Source of the DNA: Modestobacter sp. Leaf380
GTDB lineage: Bacteria; Actinomycetota; Actinomycetes; Mycobacteriales; Geodermatophilaceae
Assembly (NCBI RefSeq): GCF_001424485.1
Contig: NZ_LMQC01000020.1
Coordinates: 62,001 to 126,000, forward strand
Reading direction: 5' to 3'
DNA: 64,000 bases
The first letter of the stretch is position 1, and every line of letters starts with the position of its first letter. Below the pieces are notes generated by a model. It did not search any database and was not told the origin of the DNA. It saw only the letters and a program-made list of their open reading frames with translations. This document shows positions 1-7,316 of this stretch, in pieces. The position numbers were made by a program, and so were the translations under genes.

Positions 1-35
1 CCCGGGAGGAGTTCTCCTGGGCGCCGGCACTCCGC

Positions 36-812
36 TCAGCCGGTCCACGGGAAGCGCGGGGGACGGCGCTGGGTGAATGCGGCCACGCCCTCGGCCAGCT
101 CGCCGGCGGTGGTGGTCTCCCGGTACCAGCGGTCCGCGACGGCCTCGGCGTCCCCGCCGTGCAGGAGGGCGGCGACGACCTCCTTGGTGGCCCGCTGGGA
201 CAGCGCCGACCGGGAGGCGAGGACGGTGGCGGACCGGGCGACGACGTCGGCCAGGTCGGCGGGGGAGGTCACCTCGTCGACCAGGCCCACCCGCAGCGCG
301 GTCGCGGCGTCCAGCAGCTCCCCGCTGAGCAGCAGCCGCTTCGTGGTGGCCGGCCCGACCAGGTCCAGCAGGGCCCGGGTCGGGGCCGGTGGGTAGACGA
401 TGCCGACCTTGGCCGGGGTGACACCGAAGACGGCGGTGTCGTCGGCGAACCGCAGGTCGCAGCAGGCCGCGAGCTCGACGCCGCCGCCGATGCAGTGCCC
501 GCGGACCAGCGCGACCGTCGGGCGCGGGAAGTGCCGGAGGGCGTGCTGGGCGGCCAGGTTCGCCGCCCGCAGCTGCGCCATCGGGTCGGCGGGGTCCGGG
601 CCGCCGAGCAGGTCGGAGATGTCGGCGCCGGAGCAGAACGAGGGGCCGGCCCCGGTCACCACCAGCACCCGGACCCGCTCGTCGGCGGCCAGGCCGTCCA
701 GCAGTCCCGGGACCGCGGCCCACATGGCACCGGTCATCGCGTTGCGCTTGTGCGCCCGGTCGATGGTCAGCGTGGCGACCGGCCCGTCGACCGTGACCGT
801 GAGGTCGCTCAT
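36..812 (-). CDS. Enoyl-CoA hydratase/isomerase family protein (crotonase fold)
   Basis: A 258-residue crotonase-superfamily protein acting on acyl-CoA thioesters. The CoA-binding/oxyanion segments are visible as CSGADISDL (about residue 60) and GHCIGGGVELA (about 105). The first catalytic Glu of classical hydratases is kept in GGVELA. The second lies in an FGQPE-type motif in the classical enzymes; here the segment reads FGVTPAKVG, so that Glu is absent. Simple hydratase activity is therefore doubtful and an isomerase, dehalogenase or hydrolase role is possible. The ATG overlaps the stop of the upstream zinc peptidase gene by 4 bp (ATGA), so the two are probably co-transcribed. The family is certain; the substrate is unknown. 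Confidence 0.9.
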   Translation of the reverse strand: MSDLTVTVDGPVATLTIDRAHKRNAMTGAMWAAVPGLLDGLAADERVRVLVVTGAGPSFCSGADISDLLGGPDPADPMAQLRAANLAAQHALRHFPRPTVALVRGHCIGGGVELAACCDLRFADDTAVFGVTPAKVGIVYPPAPTRALLDLVGPATTKRLLLSGELLDAATALRVGLVDEVTSPADLADVVARSATVLASRSALSQRATKEVVAALLHGGDAEAVADRWYRETTTAGELAEGVAAFTQRRPPRFPWTG

Positions 813-1735
813 CCCAGGTCGTCGGTGCCGAAGGTGTCGCAGGCGTTGGGGTCACCGGACTCGAAGCCGGTGGTGAACCAGCGCTGGCGCTGCTCGGAGG
901 AGCCGTGGGTGAAGGCGTCCTGGTCGACGTTGCCGTTGCCCAGGTTGGTCTGGATGAAGTCGTCGCCGATCCGGCCGGCGGCGTCGAGGGCCGCGTCGAC
1001 GTCGTCGGAGGTGATCTCCTCGATCAGCGGCGCCCCGGACTCGTCGGGCACGGTCGTGGCGTGGTTGGCCCAGGTGCCGGCGTAGCAGTCGGCCTGCAGC
1101 TCCAGCCGCACGGTGCCGCTGGTGGGGCCGGTCTCCCCGGGCTGGACCTGGGCGTTGGTGCCCAGCAGGTTCTGCACGTGGTGGCCGTACTCGTGGGCCA
1201 GGATGTAGGCGTTGACGAAGGGCCCGCCCTCGGCGCCGAACTGGGTCTGCAGGTCCTGGTAGAAGGACAGGTCGATGTAGACCAGCTGGTCGGCCGGGCA
1301 GTAGAACGGCCCCGAGCCCGAGGTCGCCCCACCGCACCGGGTCTGCACCTGGCCGGAGAAGAACACGGTGTCGGTGGGCACGTAGCCCTCCAGGTTCTGC
1401 TCCCAGAAGTCCTGGATCGAGTCGATGTTGGCCGCCGTCGCGCAGTCGGCGCTGTCGTTGGCGTCGGCCCCGGTCTGGCAGGACTGCTCCAGCTGGGTGT
1501 TGTCGGCGGTCTCGCCCTGGCTCAGCCCGCCGAGCACGTCCTGCAGCCCGGACGACGCGGACCCGCCCCCGCCCCCGCCGCCGCCGAGGACCTGGAACAG
1601 CACCACGACGATCAGCCCGACGACGCCGAGCCCACCGCCGCCGACGGCCAGGCCGCGGCCGCCCCGACCACCGCCCCCGCCGCGACGGTCCTGCACTCCG
1701 GAGGTGTCGATGTCGGCGCCCTCGCGGTACCTCAT
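809..1735 (-). CDS. Neutral zinc metallopeptidase (YpfJ family), membrane-anchored
   Basis: A 308-residue protein of the putative neutral zinc metallopeptidase family. A Gly/Arg-rich cytoplasmic start (residues 1-28) is followed by one hydrophobic segment (about 29-50) and a further Gly-rich linker, then the extracytoplasmic catalytic domain. The zinc site is HEYGHH (HEXXH) near residue 180, with Cys residues around it that could form disulfides. I chose the ATG at 1735 because CAGGAG lies just upstream and the open frame before it is Arg/Pro/His-rich, unlike protein. It sits between the SIMPL gene and the crotonase gene with a 4-bp overlap on the latter. The physiological substrate is unknown. 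Confidence 0.92.
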   Translation of the reverse strand: MRYREGADIDTSGVQDRRGGGGGRGGRGLAVGGGGLGVVGLIVVVLFQVLGGGGGGGGSASSGLQDVLGGLSQGETADNTQLEQSCQTGADANDSADCATAANIDSIQDFWEQNLEGYVPTDTVFFSGQVQTRCGGATSGSGPFYCPADQLVYIDLSFYQDLQTQFGAEGGPFVNAYILAHEYGHHVQNLLGTNAQVQPGETGPTSGTVRLELQADCYAGTWANHATTVPDESGAPLIEEITSDDVDAALDAAGRIGDDFIQTNLGNGNVDQDAFTHGSSEQRQRWFTTGFESGDPNACDTFGTDDLG

Positions 1736-1775
1736 GGCTGCTCCTGCGTGGTGGTCGTGGTCGGGCGGGCTGTGC

Positions 1776-2423
1776 TCACAGCGCGTCCAGGTCGGGTGGG
1801 GTGAGGGTGAACACGGCCTCGACGGCGCCGTGCACGTCCTGCAGTGCCGGGGTGAGGTCGAACTCGGGTGCCTCCGGCAGGCCGGAGGCGCGCGAGGCCG
1901 TCGCGGACACCGGCAGCCCACCGTGACCGGCACCCACGTCGCGCAGCTCGACCAGGCCGGTGAGCGTGCTGCCCACGGCCGCGGCGTACCCGCGGGCCCG
2001 GGTGACCGCCTCGCCGATCGCCGCGGTCCGGGCCGCGGCGTGCGCGGGGGAGTCCGGGTCCAGGCCCCAGTGCGGCCCCCACAGCTCGCAGCCCCCCAGC
2101 GCGGCCGCGGCGACGGCGAGCTCCCCGGCGCGCCCGACCTCGGCGACCCGGACCCGGGTGGACACCGAGGCCAGGTGGCCGGTGACCCGGTGCCGCCCCT
2201 CGACGACGGGGTGCACGCTCACGCCCTGGGTCGAGTGTTCGGTGACCAGGTCGGCGAAGCGCTCCAGCAGGTCGGTGACCCCGCGCTGGTGGTCGGCGAC
2301 GAGGGCCAGCGCACGGTCGCGCTGCCGGTCCCGGCCGGTGACGGTGAGGGTCAGCTCGGCGTGGTCGGGGGCCACCCGGTGGGTGACGTCGCCGCGGACG
2401 ACGACGCGGGGCGCGGGTTCCAC
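1776..2423 (-). CDS. SIMPL (DUF541) domain-containing protein
   Basis: About 215 residues carrying a SIMPL/DUF541 domain over nearly the full length: VVVRGDVTHRVAPDHAELTLTV at the N terminus, then a region with NVx/GxxLT-like repeats and a C-terminal strand-rich part. Bacterial members are usually periplasmic, but no signal peptide is visible here, so this copy is probably cytoplasmic. The GTG at 2423 is preferred over an upstream ATG at 2474 because a strong GAGGAGG site sits directly before it. It lies 40 bp upstream of the zinc peptidase gene in the same direction. No biochemical role is established for the family beyond stress or oxidative links in other bacteria. Confidence 0.85.
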   Translation of the reverse strand: MEPAPRVVVRGDVTHRVAPDHAELTLTVTGRDRQRDRALALVADHQRGVTDLLERFADLVTEHSTQGVSVHPVVEGRHRVTGHLASVSTRVRVAEVGRAGELAVAAAALGGCELWGPHWGLDPDSPAHAAARTAAIGEAVTRARGYAAAVGSTLTGLVELRDVGAGHGGLPVSATASRASGLPEAPEFDLTPALQDVHGAVEAVFTLTPPDLDAL

Positions 2424-2555
2424 GGGACCTCCTCGGTGGTGGCGCAGGGTGACGGGGTCACCCTGGCAGATCACGAGTCGGTGTACCCGGCGAGATCGTG
2501 ACGGGTCCGTGACCCGCGCCTGACAGTGTCGGTGGCTCCGGTGGAGGGAGTCGCG

Positions 2556-2723
2556 GTGTCGCTGCTCGAGGGCAGGTTCGTCACCCTGGCGGTGCTCGGC
2601 GTGCTGTGCCTGCTGGGTGCCGGCCTCACGTCCTGGCTGCTCGGTCAGAGCTCGACGCTGCTGTTCGCCGTCGTGTTCGCGGGGCTCGTCGTGGTGAGCC
2701 TGATCCGCCCACCGAACGAGTGA
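2556..2723 (+). CDS. Small two-helix membrane protein
   Basis: A 55-residue protein that is almost entirely hydrophobic: helix 1 at about residues 8-29 (FVTLAVLGVLCLLGAGLTSWLL), helix 2 at about 31-48, and a short charged C terminus ending RPPNE. The GTG at 2556 is preferred to the one at 2526 because GGAGGG precedes it at 7 nt. It lies between two minus-strand genes, divergent from SIMPL and convergent with the HerA-like gene, with only 3 bp between its stop and that of the ATPase gene. I do not recognise a family; the helices and ribosome-binding site make it a likely real gene. Confidence 0.6.
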   Translation: MSLLEGRFVTLAVLGVLCLLGAGLTSWLLGQSSTLLFAVVFAGLVVVSLIRPPNE

Positions 2724-2726
2724 GCG

Positions 2727-4376
2727 TCACCGCCGACGCCGGGTGCCGAACACCCCGCGGGTGATCTCCCGGCCCAGTGCCGACGCCGCGGAGCGGGCGA
2801 AGGCCCTGAACGCCGACGAGCCGAGCACCGTGGAGACGAGGTCGGGCTCGGGCGCGGGCTGCCGGCGCGGTCGCGGCCGGGGTGCCGGCCCGTCGAGGTC
2901 CGGCTCGCGCCAGCCGTCGGTGTCGCGTGGCACCGGGGCAGGGGTCGGCGCGGGGGCCGGCGCCGGGACGGGTGCCGGTGGCGGGGCGAGCCGGGCGGCC
3001 AGCCGTTCGTAGGCCGACTCCCGGTCGACGGCGGCCCCGTACCTCCCCGCCAGCACCGACGCGGTGACGGCGGCCTGCTGCTCGGCAGGGTCGATCTGGC
3101 CCATGGAGGAGCGGGGTGCCCGGACCATCGTCCAGGCGACCGGGGTGGGGGCGCCGCGCTCGGACAGCACGGTCACCACCGCCTCGCCGGTGCCCAGCGA
3201 CGTCAGCGTCTCCGCGACGTCGTAGGCGGTGGACCTCGGGTAGGTCTTCACGGTCTTCTTCAGCGCGGTCGCGTCGTCGGGGGTGAAGGCGCGCAGCGCG
3301 TGCTGCACCCGGTTGCCCAGCTGGCCCAGCACCGGGGTCGGGACGTCGGTCGGGTTCTGGGTCACGAAGAAGACCCCGACGCCCTTGGACCGGATCAGCC
3401 GCACGGTCTGGGTCACCGACTCCAGGAACGCCTTGCTGGCCCCGGTGAAGAGCAGGTGCGCCTCGTCGAAGAAGAACACCAGCTTGGGCTTGTCGACCTC
3501 ACCGACCTCGGGCAGCTCCTCGAAGAGGTCGGCGAGCAGCCACATGAGGAAGGTGGAGAACAGTGCCGGCCGGTCCTGCACCTGGCTGAGCTCGACCGAG
3601 CTGATCACGCCGCGGCCGTCGGGCGCGGTGCGCATCAGGTCGGCGGTGTCCCACTCGGGCTCGCCGAAGAAGACGTCGCCGCCCAGGTCCTCCAGGGCGA
3701 TCAGGTTGCGCAGGATCACCCCGGCGGTGGCCTTGGACAGCCCGCCGAGGCCCTGCAGGTCGGCCTTGCCCTCGTCGCTGACCAGCCAGGAGATGACCGC
3801 GCGCAGGTCCTTGAGGTCCAGCAGCGGCAGGCCGGCGTCGTCCGCGTAGTGGAAGACGAGCCCCAGCGAGCTCTCCTGGGTGGCGTTGAGGTCCATCACC
3901 TTGGACAGCAGCACCGGCCCGAAGCCGGTGATGGTGGAGCGGACCGGCACCCCGGTGCCCAGCCCGCCCAGGGCCAGGAACTCGACGGGGAAGCCGGTCG
4001 GTGTCCAGTCGTCGGCGGTGTCCGTGGCGCGCCGCGTGACCCGGTCGCCGCGCTCCCCGGGCCGGGACAGCCCCGTCAGGTCGCCCTTGACGTCGGCCAG
4101 CACCACCGGCACGCCCTGCGCCGAGAGCTGCTCGGCCAGCAGCTGCAGGGTCTTGGTCTTGCCGGTGCCGGTGGCCCCGGCGATCAGGCCGTGCCGGGTC
4201 GTCATCGACAGCGGCACCCGCACCTGGGCGCCGGGGTGCGCCCTCCCGCCGTGCACCACGGAGCCGAACTCCAGGGCCGGACCGGTCGACGCGTAGCCGG
4301 CCGCGATCTCCGCGACGACCGGGTCCACCTCGCCGGCCCCGGGTGCGGCCGCGGTGTCCGGCCCCGGGGTGGTCAC
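2727..4376 (-). CDS. HerA-like helicase/ATPase (DUF853 family)
   Basis: A 549-residue P-loop ATPase of the HerA/FtsK superfamily. Walker A is GATGTGKT (about residue 70) and Walker B is LVFFFDEAHLL (about 300), followed by a sensor-like FFVTQNP. The C-terminal quarter is Pro/Ala/Arg-rich and probably disordered, with a final basic segment. Members act as hexameric DNA-translocating ATPases, often linked to end processing or defence; no NurA-like nuclease gene is adjacent here. The start is the GTG at 4376, which overlaps the stop of the upstream MT0933-like gene (GTGA). The same frame stays open to about 6029 but the extension is compositional noise. Confidence 0.9.
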   Translation of the reverse strand: MTTPGPDTAAAPGAGEVDPVVAEIAAGYASTGPALEFGSVVHGGRAHPGAQVRVPLSMTTRHGLIAGATGTGKTKTLQLLAEQLSAQGVPVVLADVKGDLTGLSRPGERGDRVTRRATDTADDWTPTGFPVEFLALGGLGTGVPVRSTITGFGPVLLSKVMDLNATQESSLGLVFHYADDAGLPLLDLKDLRAVISWLVSDEGKADLQGLGGLSKATAGVILRNLIALEDLGGDVFFGEPEWDTADLMRTAPDGRGVISSVELSQVQDRPALFSTFLMWLLADLFEELPEVGEVDKPKLVFFFDEAHLLFTGASKAFLESVTQTVRLIRSKGVGVFFVTQNPTDVPTPVLGQLGNRVQHALRAFTPDDATALKKTVKTYPRSTAYDVAETLTSLGTGEAVVTVLSERGAPTPVAWTMVRAPRSSMGQIDPAEQQAAVTASVLAGRYGAAVDRESAYERLAARLAPPPAPVPAPAPAPTPAPVPRDTDGWREPDLDGPAPRPRPRRQPAPEPDLVSTVLGSSAFRAFARSAASALGREITRGVFGTRRRR

Positions 4377-4900
4377 TCCTGGTCGCGCACGACGCGGTCG
4401 ACCTCGGGGGTCGGGGACGGCGGGGCGAAGCCGGCGCTGGAGGGCTCCGAGGGCTGCACCGTCGAGGGCTGGGTGTCCGCCGCGGCTGCCGCTGCCCGGT
4501 CGACCTCCGGGGTGGCGCTGCCCGGCGGGGCCCACGCCGGGGCGCCGGCGTCGGGCTCCGTGTGGGTCGGCACCGTGTGGGTGGGCACCGTGTGGGTGGG
4601 CACGGGCGGGGTGCCCACGACGGGCGGGGTGACCGTCGACGGCGTCGTCAGGTCGGCGGGGGAGCCCGCGGTGCCGGCGGCGTCCCCGGCGCCCTCGTGG
4701 CGGGGGACGGCGGCCTTGGCCTTGCCGGCCGCCGAGTCGATCTGCTCGGCCTTGTCCGGGAATTTCTCCTTGGCGAAGCGGCCGGCCTTGTCCACGGCCT
4801 GCTCGATCTTCCCGGAGTTGTCCTTCAGGGCCGTCTGGAGCTTGTCGGCGCCGTCCGTGAGTGCGTCCTGGGCCTTCTTGGCGATGCTGCCGAAGTCCAT
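4373..4900 (-). CDS. MT0933-like antitoxin family protein with repeat-bearing tail
   Basis: A 175-residue protein. The first about 65 residues (MDFGSIAKKAQDALTDGADK onwards) form the charged, helical CsbD-like domain of the MT0933/Rv0909 family, annotated as an antitoxin. The rest is Pro/Thr/Ala-rich and contains a VPTHT pentapeptide repeated three times (DNA 4560-4604). No toxin gene is next to it; its immediate partner is the HerA-like ATPase, overlapped by 4 bp. The ATG at 4900 has a modest GGAAGG upstream. The antitoxin role is inferred from family name only and is weak without a toxin; a stress or DNA-associated role with the ATPase is equally possible. Confidence 0.7.
   Translation of the reverse strand: MDFGSIAKKAQDALTDGADKLQTALKDNSGKIEQAVDKAGRFAKEKFPDKAEQIDSAAGKAKAAVPRHEGAGDAAGTAGSPADLTTPSTVTPPVVGTPPVPTHTVPTHTVPTHTEPDAGAPAWAPPGSATPEVDRAAAAAADTQPSTVQPSEPSSAGFAPPSPTPEVDRVVRDQE
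4560..4604. repeat. 15-bp tandem repeat x3 (encodes VPTHT)
   Basis: Three adjacent 15-bp units of the type GTGTGGGTGGGCACC; the first differs by one base (TCGG for TGGG) and the last ends in G. They are in frame with the minus-strand MT0933-like gene and give VPTHT-VPTHT-VPTHT. Confidence 0.9.
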
Positions 4901-5020
4901 GGTCTCGGGCCTTCCGTTCGACGGGTGCTGACCGGACCACCCTGCCCGTCGGGGGGCCGCCCCACAACACGGTCGCCGGGGAGCTCGACGGCGGCGGGGC
5001 GGACCGGCAGGATCCCGGGC

Positions 5021-5248
5021 GTGACCGAGAAGGTGCAGGGCCCGGCCAGCTACTTCCCCTCGATCGAGAAGACGTACGGCCGGCCGGTCGCCGAGTGGAA
5101 GGCCCTCGTCCGCGAGCGGATCGCCGCCGAGCCCGGCGCGAAGCAGATGGCGCTGGTCGGCTGGCTGAAGACCGAGCACGGGATGGGCCACGGGCACGCC
5201 AACGCCGTCGTCGCGCACACCCTGGCCGAGGACCGCGCCGCGGGCTGA
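5021..5248 (+). CDS. DUF4287 domain-containing small protein
   Basis: A 75-residue protein covering a full DUF4287 domain: KVQGPASYFPSIEKTYGRP, then a helical segment with REXXA-like character and the His-rich GWLKTEHGMGHGHANAVVAH near the C terminus. The family is common in actinobacteria and of unknown function, sometimes fused to DUF5655. The GTG at 5021 is preceded at 7 nt by CAGGAT, which fits a weak leaderless promoter. It is divergent from the MT0933-like gene and 4 bp upstream of the DUF4184 gene, so the two plus-strand genes probably form an operon. Confidence 0.85.
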   Translation: MTEKVQGPASYFPSIEKTYGRPVAEWKALVRERIAAEPGAKQMALVGWLKTEHGMGHGHANAVVAHTLAEDRAAG

Positions 5249-5252
5249 CCCG

Positions 5253-5978
5253 GTGCCCTTCACAGGCGCCCACCCGGTCGCCGTCCTGCCCTTCCTGCGC
5301 ACCCGGCTGCCGGCCTCGGCGCTGGTCGTCGGCAGCGTCGTCCCCGACCTGCCCTCCTACGTCCCGGTCGACCCGCTGTGGAAGACCCACACCTGGACGG
5401 CGGTCGTCACCGTCGACCTGCTCACCGGGCTGCTGGTGTGGGCGCTGTGGCACGGGCTGGTGAGCCGCCCCCTGGTGGCGACGGCGCCGCGGCCGCTGCG
5501 GGCCCGGCTGGTCGGCGTCCCGCTGGGGCTGCGCGGGCGGCTGACCGGCGCGCAGGGCCTGGTGCCGGTCGCGGCAGCGGTCGTCGTGGGTGCGGCGACC
5601 CACGTGGTGCTCGACGCGTTCACCCACCCGCGCCGGTGGGGTGTGGACCTGCTGCCGGTGCTGTACGAGCCGTGGGCAGGGGTGCCGGCGTACAGCTGGC
5701 TGGCCGACGTCGGTGGTGCGGTGGGGCTGCTCGTGCTGGCCGGCTGGGTGGCGCCGTGGTGGCGGCGGACCCCGCCCGCCCCGGTGCCGCCCGGGCGCCC
5801 GTGGCCGTGGGTGGTCGTGCCGCTCGCCGGCGTCGTCGGCGCCCTCGCCGCCGCACCCGGGGAGCCGGACACCCGCAGCGCCGCGGTCGAGGCGGCCTTC
5901 GGCGGTGGCGGGGCGGCGCTGGGCGCGGCGGCCGTGCTCGTCGTCGGCTGGCAGCTGCGCGGGGTGCTGTCCCGCTGA
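5253..5978 (+). CDS. DUF4184 family integral membrane protein
   Basis: A 241-residue polytopic membrane protein of the DUF4184 family. The N terminus MPFTGAHPVAVLP and the motif GSVVPDLPSY are typical. A second conserved site, HVVLDAFTHPRRWG (about residue 115), has the H-x3-D-x2-T-H layout seen in membrane-bound metal-dependent hydrolases of the YdjM type. About five to six hydrophobic segments are visible. The GTG at 5253 follows the DUF4287 stop by 4 bp. Enzymatic activity has not been shown for the family; the His/Asp layout is suggestive only. Confidence 0.88.
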   Translation: MPFTGAHPVAVLPFLRTRLPASALVVGSVVPDLPSYVPVDPLWKTHTWTAVVTVDLLTGLLVWALWHGLVSRPLVATAPRPLRARLVGVPLGLRGRLTGAQGLVPVAAAVVVGAATHVVLDAFTHPRRWGVDLLPVLYEPWAGVPAYSWLADVGGAVGLLVLAGWVAPWWRRTPPAPVPPGRPWPWVVVPLAGVVGALAAAPGEPDTRSAAVEAAFGGGGAALGAAAVLVVGWQLRGVLSR

Positions 5979-6010
5979 GCGGACCCCCTGCCGCCCGGCC
6001 CGGGTCGCCC

Positions 6011-6016
6011 TAGGGT
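6011..6016 (+). promoter_or_regulatory. Leaderless -10 box (TAGGGT)
   Basis: TAGGGT ends 6 nt before the ATG at 6023, so transcription would start at the start codon. The same arrangement recurs upstream of several genes in this window. Confidence 0.55.
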
Positions 6017-6022
6017 CGGGGC

Positions 6023-6469
6023 ATGCCACTGGAAGGCGAGTACGTACCCAGCCCGGAGAAGTGGGTCCGCGACCAGGTCGAGGCCTACGAGCGCAGCGGC
6101 GGCCGGGAGGCCAACACCCTCCCGGGCCGCCCCGAGCCCGTCGTCGTGTTCACCACGCGCGGGGCCAAGAGCGGCGCGGTCCGCAAGAACCCGCTGATGA
6201 AGGTCGAGCACGACGGCGTCTACGCCATGGTCGCGAGCCAGGGCGGTGCGCCCAAGCACCCCACCTGGTACCTCAACCTCCTGGCGCACCCCGACGAGGT
6301 CACCGTCCAGGACGGCGACCAGGTCTGGGACGGCGTCGCCCGCGAGATCAGCGGCGAGGAGAAGGCCGTGTGGTGGGAGCGGGCCGTCGCGGCCTTCCCC
6401 GACTACGCCGACTACCAGCGCAGGACCGACCGGGAGATCCCGGTCGTCCTGGTGGAGCGGAAGGCCTGA
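6023..6469 (+). CDS. Deazaflavin (F420)-dependent nitroreductase family protein
   Basis: A 148-residue protein of the Ddn/DUF385 split-barrel family, F420-dependent reductases typical of actinobacteria. Family features visible are PVVVFTTRGAKSGAVRKNPLMK (about residues 38-58), the cofactor-phosphate region, and GAPKHPTWYLNLLAHPDEVTV (about 75-95). The C-terminal YADYQRRTDREIPVVLVER is also conserved. Its length matches the family. It has no ribosome-binding site but a TAGGGT box 6 nt upstream, so it is probably leaderless. The downstream SDR gene begins on its stop codon. The substrate is unknown; these enzymes reduce diverse nitro compounds and quinones. Confidence 0.92.
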   Translation: MPLEGEYVPSPEKWVRDQVEAYERSGGREANTLPGRPEPVVVFTTRGAKSGAVRKNPLMKVEHDGVYAMVASQGGAPKHPTWYLNLLAHPDEVTVQDGDQVWDGVAREISGEEKAVWWERAVAAFPDYADYQRRTDREIPVVLVERKA

Positions 6470-7314
6470 GCACCCCCGGGTCGGCAGCGGGCCGGGTCGT
6501 CGTCGTCACCGGTGCCTCCGACGGCATCGGCGAGGCGGCGGCCCGCCGGCTGCACCGCGACGGTGCGCAGGTCGTGGTGGTCGGCCGGTCACCGGAGAAG
6601 ACCGCCCGGGTCGCCGCCGACCTGCCCGGCAGCGTGCCGCTGGTCGCCGACTTCGCCCGGCTCGACGACGTCCGCCGGCTGGCCGCCGACGTCGCCGACC
6701 GGTTCGACCGGGTCGACGTGCTGTGCAACAACGCCGGCGGCTCGTTCGGCACGCGGCGGCTCACCGTCGACGGCCACGAGACGACGTTCCAGGTCGACCA
6801 CCTCGGTGGGTACCTGCTGACCCGGCTGCTGGAGCCGCAGCTGCGCGCCGCGCGCGGCCGGGTGGTGGCGACGGCGTCCTTCATGCACCGGTTCGGGTGG
6901 GTCCCGCGGGGCCGGCTGGCCCGGGCCTACGAGTCCCGGCCGCCCTACCTGGCCAACCGCGCGTACGCGAAGGCCAAGTTCGCCAACGTGCTCACCACCC
7001 GGGAGCTGGCCCGCCGGTGGGGCCCCGACGTGACCGCCGCCTGCTACGACCCCGGCGCGGTGGCCAGCTCGTTCGGCGTGCAGTCCGGCGGGGTGGTCGG
7101 GCTGGCGTTCCGCACACCGCTGACCGCGTTCTTCCGCACCCCGGCACAGGGCGCGGACACCATGGTCTGGCTGGCCACCGCCGAGGAGGGCTGGCGCAAC
7201 GGCGGGTACCACGTCGACCGCTCGCCGGGCCTGACCCTGCTGGCCGCCCGGGACGACCGCCGGGCCCGCGAGCTGTGGGACCTGTCCGCGGCCCTCGTCG
7301 GCCTAGGGTCCTGA
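6466..7314 (+). CDS. Short-chain dehydrogenase/reductase (SDR)
   Basis: An SDR of about 280 residues, NAD(P)-dependent oxidoreductase. The nucleotide-binding TGASDGIG begins about residue 16, NNAGG follows at about 88, and the catalytic YAKAK (YxxxK) at about 165 is preceded by the Ser-containing ASFMHRF. It resembles the retinol dehydrogenase/WWOX-like SDRs. No ATG, GTG or TTG lies at a plausible distance: I place the start at CTG 6466, which overlaps the stop of the oxidoreductase gene (CTGA). In-frame GTG codons near 6370 are the alternative but would overlap that gene by about 100 bp. The family is certain, the start is not. Confidence 0.82.
   Translation: MSTPGSAAGRVVVVTGASDGIGEAAARRLHRDGAQVVVVGRSPEKTARVAADLPGSVPLVADFARLDDVRRLAADVADRFDRVDVLCNNAGGSFGTRRLTVDGHETTFQVDHLGGYLLTRLLEPQLRAARGRVVATASFMHRFGWVPRGRLARAYESRPPYLANRAYAKAKFANVLTTRELARRWGPDVTAACYDPGAVASSFGVQSGGVVGLAFRTPLTAFFRTPAQGADTMVWLATAEEGWRNGGYHVDRSPGLTLLAARDDRRARELWDLSAALVGLGS
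7304..7309 (+). promoter_or_regulatory. Leaderless -10 box (TAGGGT)
   Basis: TAGGGT within the last codons of the SDR gene, 7 nt before the ATG at 7317, suggesting an internal leaderless promoter for the LigD-polymerase gene. Confidence 0.45.
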
Positions 7315-7316
7315 CC

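Noticed and set aside
2727-4900. HerA-like ATPase plus MT0933-like gene as a defence or toxin-antitoxin system
   Set aside because: No NurA nuclease, SIR2, toxin or other effector is adjacent. The pair overlaps and may be functionally linked, but the evidence for defence is only a family name.
4377-6029. Minus-strand open frame continuing the HerA-like gene upstream to 6029 (1100 codons in all)
   Set aside because: The extension is Arg/Pro/Gly-rich with no domain and lies antisense to or across real genes (MT0933-like, DUF4287, DUF4184). High GC keeps frames open. The GTG at 4376 gives a normal protein.
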